Of a stretch of 64,000 nt of DNA, positions 62,754 to 64,000 are shown piece by piece (position 1 is the first letter of the stretch; each line of letters begins with the position of its first letter). The translations under genes were made by a program, and so were the position numbers. Under the pieces are notes generated by a model that was not told the DNA's origin, made no database searches, and saw only the letters and a program-made list of their open reading frames with translations. Source of the DNA: Rudaea sp. (lineage in GTDB: Bacteria > Pseudomonadota > Gammaproteobacteria > Xanthomonadales > Rhodanobacteraceae); contig JARLJU010000017.1 of the NCBI GenBank assembly GCA_031291055.1, forward strand, positions 62,001 to 126,000, given 5' to 3'.

Positions 62754-62976
62754 CGATCGCGCATTGCAAAGTCCGCACACGTCGACGCCGCAGGAATGTA
62801 GCGCCGGTGCCTGGCGCAGATGCCGTCATCTCCGCGCACCGACGAGAATGCCGAGCCCAGCATGCGCAGACCGGGAATCGCAACCTCCAGCAGCGCGGGC
62901 TCCGCAGAAAAACTGGCGCAGCGCCGGCACGCGCTTGGCGCTGTGTTCGCGCCAGCGTCCGTCGTGGTCGCGGCGT

Positions 62977-64000
62977 TCATGGCAGCGGTTGTCCGATGCG
63001 TTGCCAGAACTCCACGAACACCTGCGTCGAGAGCAGATAGCCGAGCACGATGTTGACCGCGACTCCAGCGGTGAACGCGTAGAACGGTCGCGCACCAGCG
63101 CTTGCCAGTTCGCGCAGGCGCGTGCTCAGGCCGATGCTCAGGAAGCAGAATGTGAAGGCCCAGGTGCGCAGACCGATCAGCGGACCGACCAGCCCCGGTG
63201 TCAGCGCCTTCTTGAAGTCGGCATAGTTGTAGCCTTGAGCGATCAAGGTGACGATCGCCGAAGCGATGAAGAAACCGAGCACGAATTTGGGGAAACGCCG
63301 CCAGATTTCTCCGACCCCGGCGCGCGACTGGATGCCGGTACGCTCCCAGCGGGTGGTCGCGACGATCGACAGCACCAGCGCCCACACGCCGATCCAGACG
63401 TCGCGGCCGATCACTTTCATCAGCGTGAACGCCTGCACCGAGGCATCTGCCGTGCCGGCGATGCCTGGCTGGCCCGCATAGCCGGAATAAGTCTGCGCCG
63501 CGGCAAAACCGGCGGCGTCGGCGAATTCCGACGTGCCGATCCACGCCCCCGCGACGCCGGTGGCAAGCCCCAGTGATCGGGATATGAGCGGCAGCGCGAA
63601 GATCATCACGATTGCCCAGAAAACCACCAGCGTAATGGCGATCGGCGCGTCTTCCTTCTTCGCACCGACCGCACCGGCGACGGCAATCGCGCCGGATACG
63701 CCGCAAACCGCGCCGCCGGTGCCGAGCACGGCCGCGAGGCGCCGATCCAGACCGAGTCTAACCGCAACGAAGTAGATCACGCCGAACGTGACCAGCGACA
63801 CGATCGCCGCCTGGGTAATCGCCACGGGGCCGGCCCAGACGATCAGCGTGAACGGCAATTGCGCACCGAGCAGCACGATGCCGGTCTTGACGTAGAACTC
63901 CACGCGCAGGCCGCTGTCGAACCACGCTGGCGGACGCGACAGGTTGGACACGAGCAGACCCAGCGCCAAGGCGACGAGAGGCGGTTCCAGGTTGTGGCGC
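62977..64000 (-). CDS. YeiH/UPF0324-family putative sulfate exporter; 5' end outside window
   Basis: VEFYVKTGIVLLGAQLPF, LGTGGAVCGVSGAIAVAGAVGAKKEDAPIAITLVVFWAI. Confidence 0.9.
   Translation of the reverse strand, partial: RHNLEPPLVALALGLLVSNLSRPPAWFDSGLRVEFYVKTGIVLLGAQLPFTLIVWAGPVAITQAAIVSLVTFGVIYFVAVRLGLDRRLAAVLGTGGAVCGVSGAIAVAGAVGAKKEDAPIAITLVVFWAIVMIFALPLISRSLGLATGVAGAWIGTSEFADAAGFAAAQTYSGYAGQPGIAGTADASVQAFTLMKVIGRDVWIGVWALVLSIVATTRWERTGIQSRAGVGEIWRRFPKFVLGFFIASAIVTLIAQGYNYADFKKALTPGLVGPLIGLRTWAFTFCFLSIGLSTRLRELASAGARPFYAFTAGVAVNIVLGYLLSTQVFVEFWQRIGQPLP

Noticed and set aside
1-64000. CRISPR arrays, rRNA, tRNA, prophage structural genes, restriction or toxin systems
   Set aside because: Looked for by eye on both strands; nothing supportable found. 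tRNA detection by eye is unreliable, so absence is not certain.

Overview
64 kb of GC-rich gammaproteobacterial chromosome. Gene content and order (min operon, rlmKL, bpt, tesB, gldA/F/G-like ABC cluster, penicillin acylase) suggest a Xanthomonadales/Rhodanobacteraceae-like genome; this is inference, as no search was run. The window has two parts. About 1-29.7 kb is accessory in character: sparse coding, many secreted proteins of unknown function, gene remnants, two dispersed repeat families and possible integron attC-like sites. About 29.7-64 kb is dense, ordinary housekeeping/core sequence. Main leads: (1) a short shared C-terminal motif, D-x-[IL]-F-x-[DSN]-G-F-E, ending three structurally unrelated secreted proteins (beta-propeller-like, LRR, beta-helix), with a variant in a fourth, possibly a sorting or processing tag; (2) a ~136 bp MITE-like element with imperfect terminal inverted repeats, two full copies plus a partial one; (3) a >=350 bp dispersed repeat built around iterated TTCCCTGTT units, two copies; (4) a 52-aa ORF coupled by ATGA overlaps on both sides inside the gldA-gldF-like operon; (5) a fluoride (crcB) riboswitch with a visible switching partner upstream of crcB; (6) candidate operators at a TonB receptor/Fur-family locus and upstream of an SPFH/Arc-like cluster; (7) possible decayed attC sites around a VOC-family gene. 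All family calls were made by eye from the translations; no database search was run.
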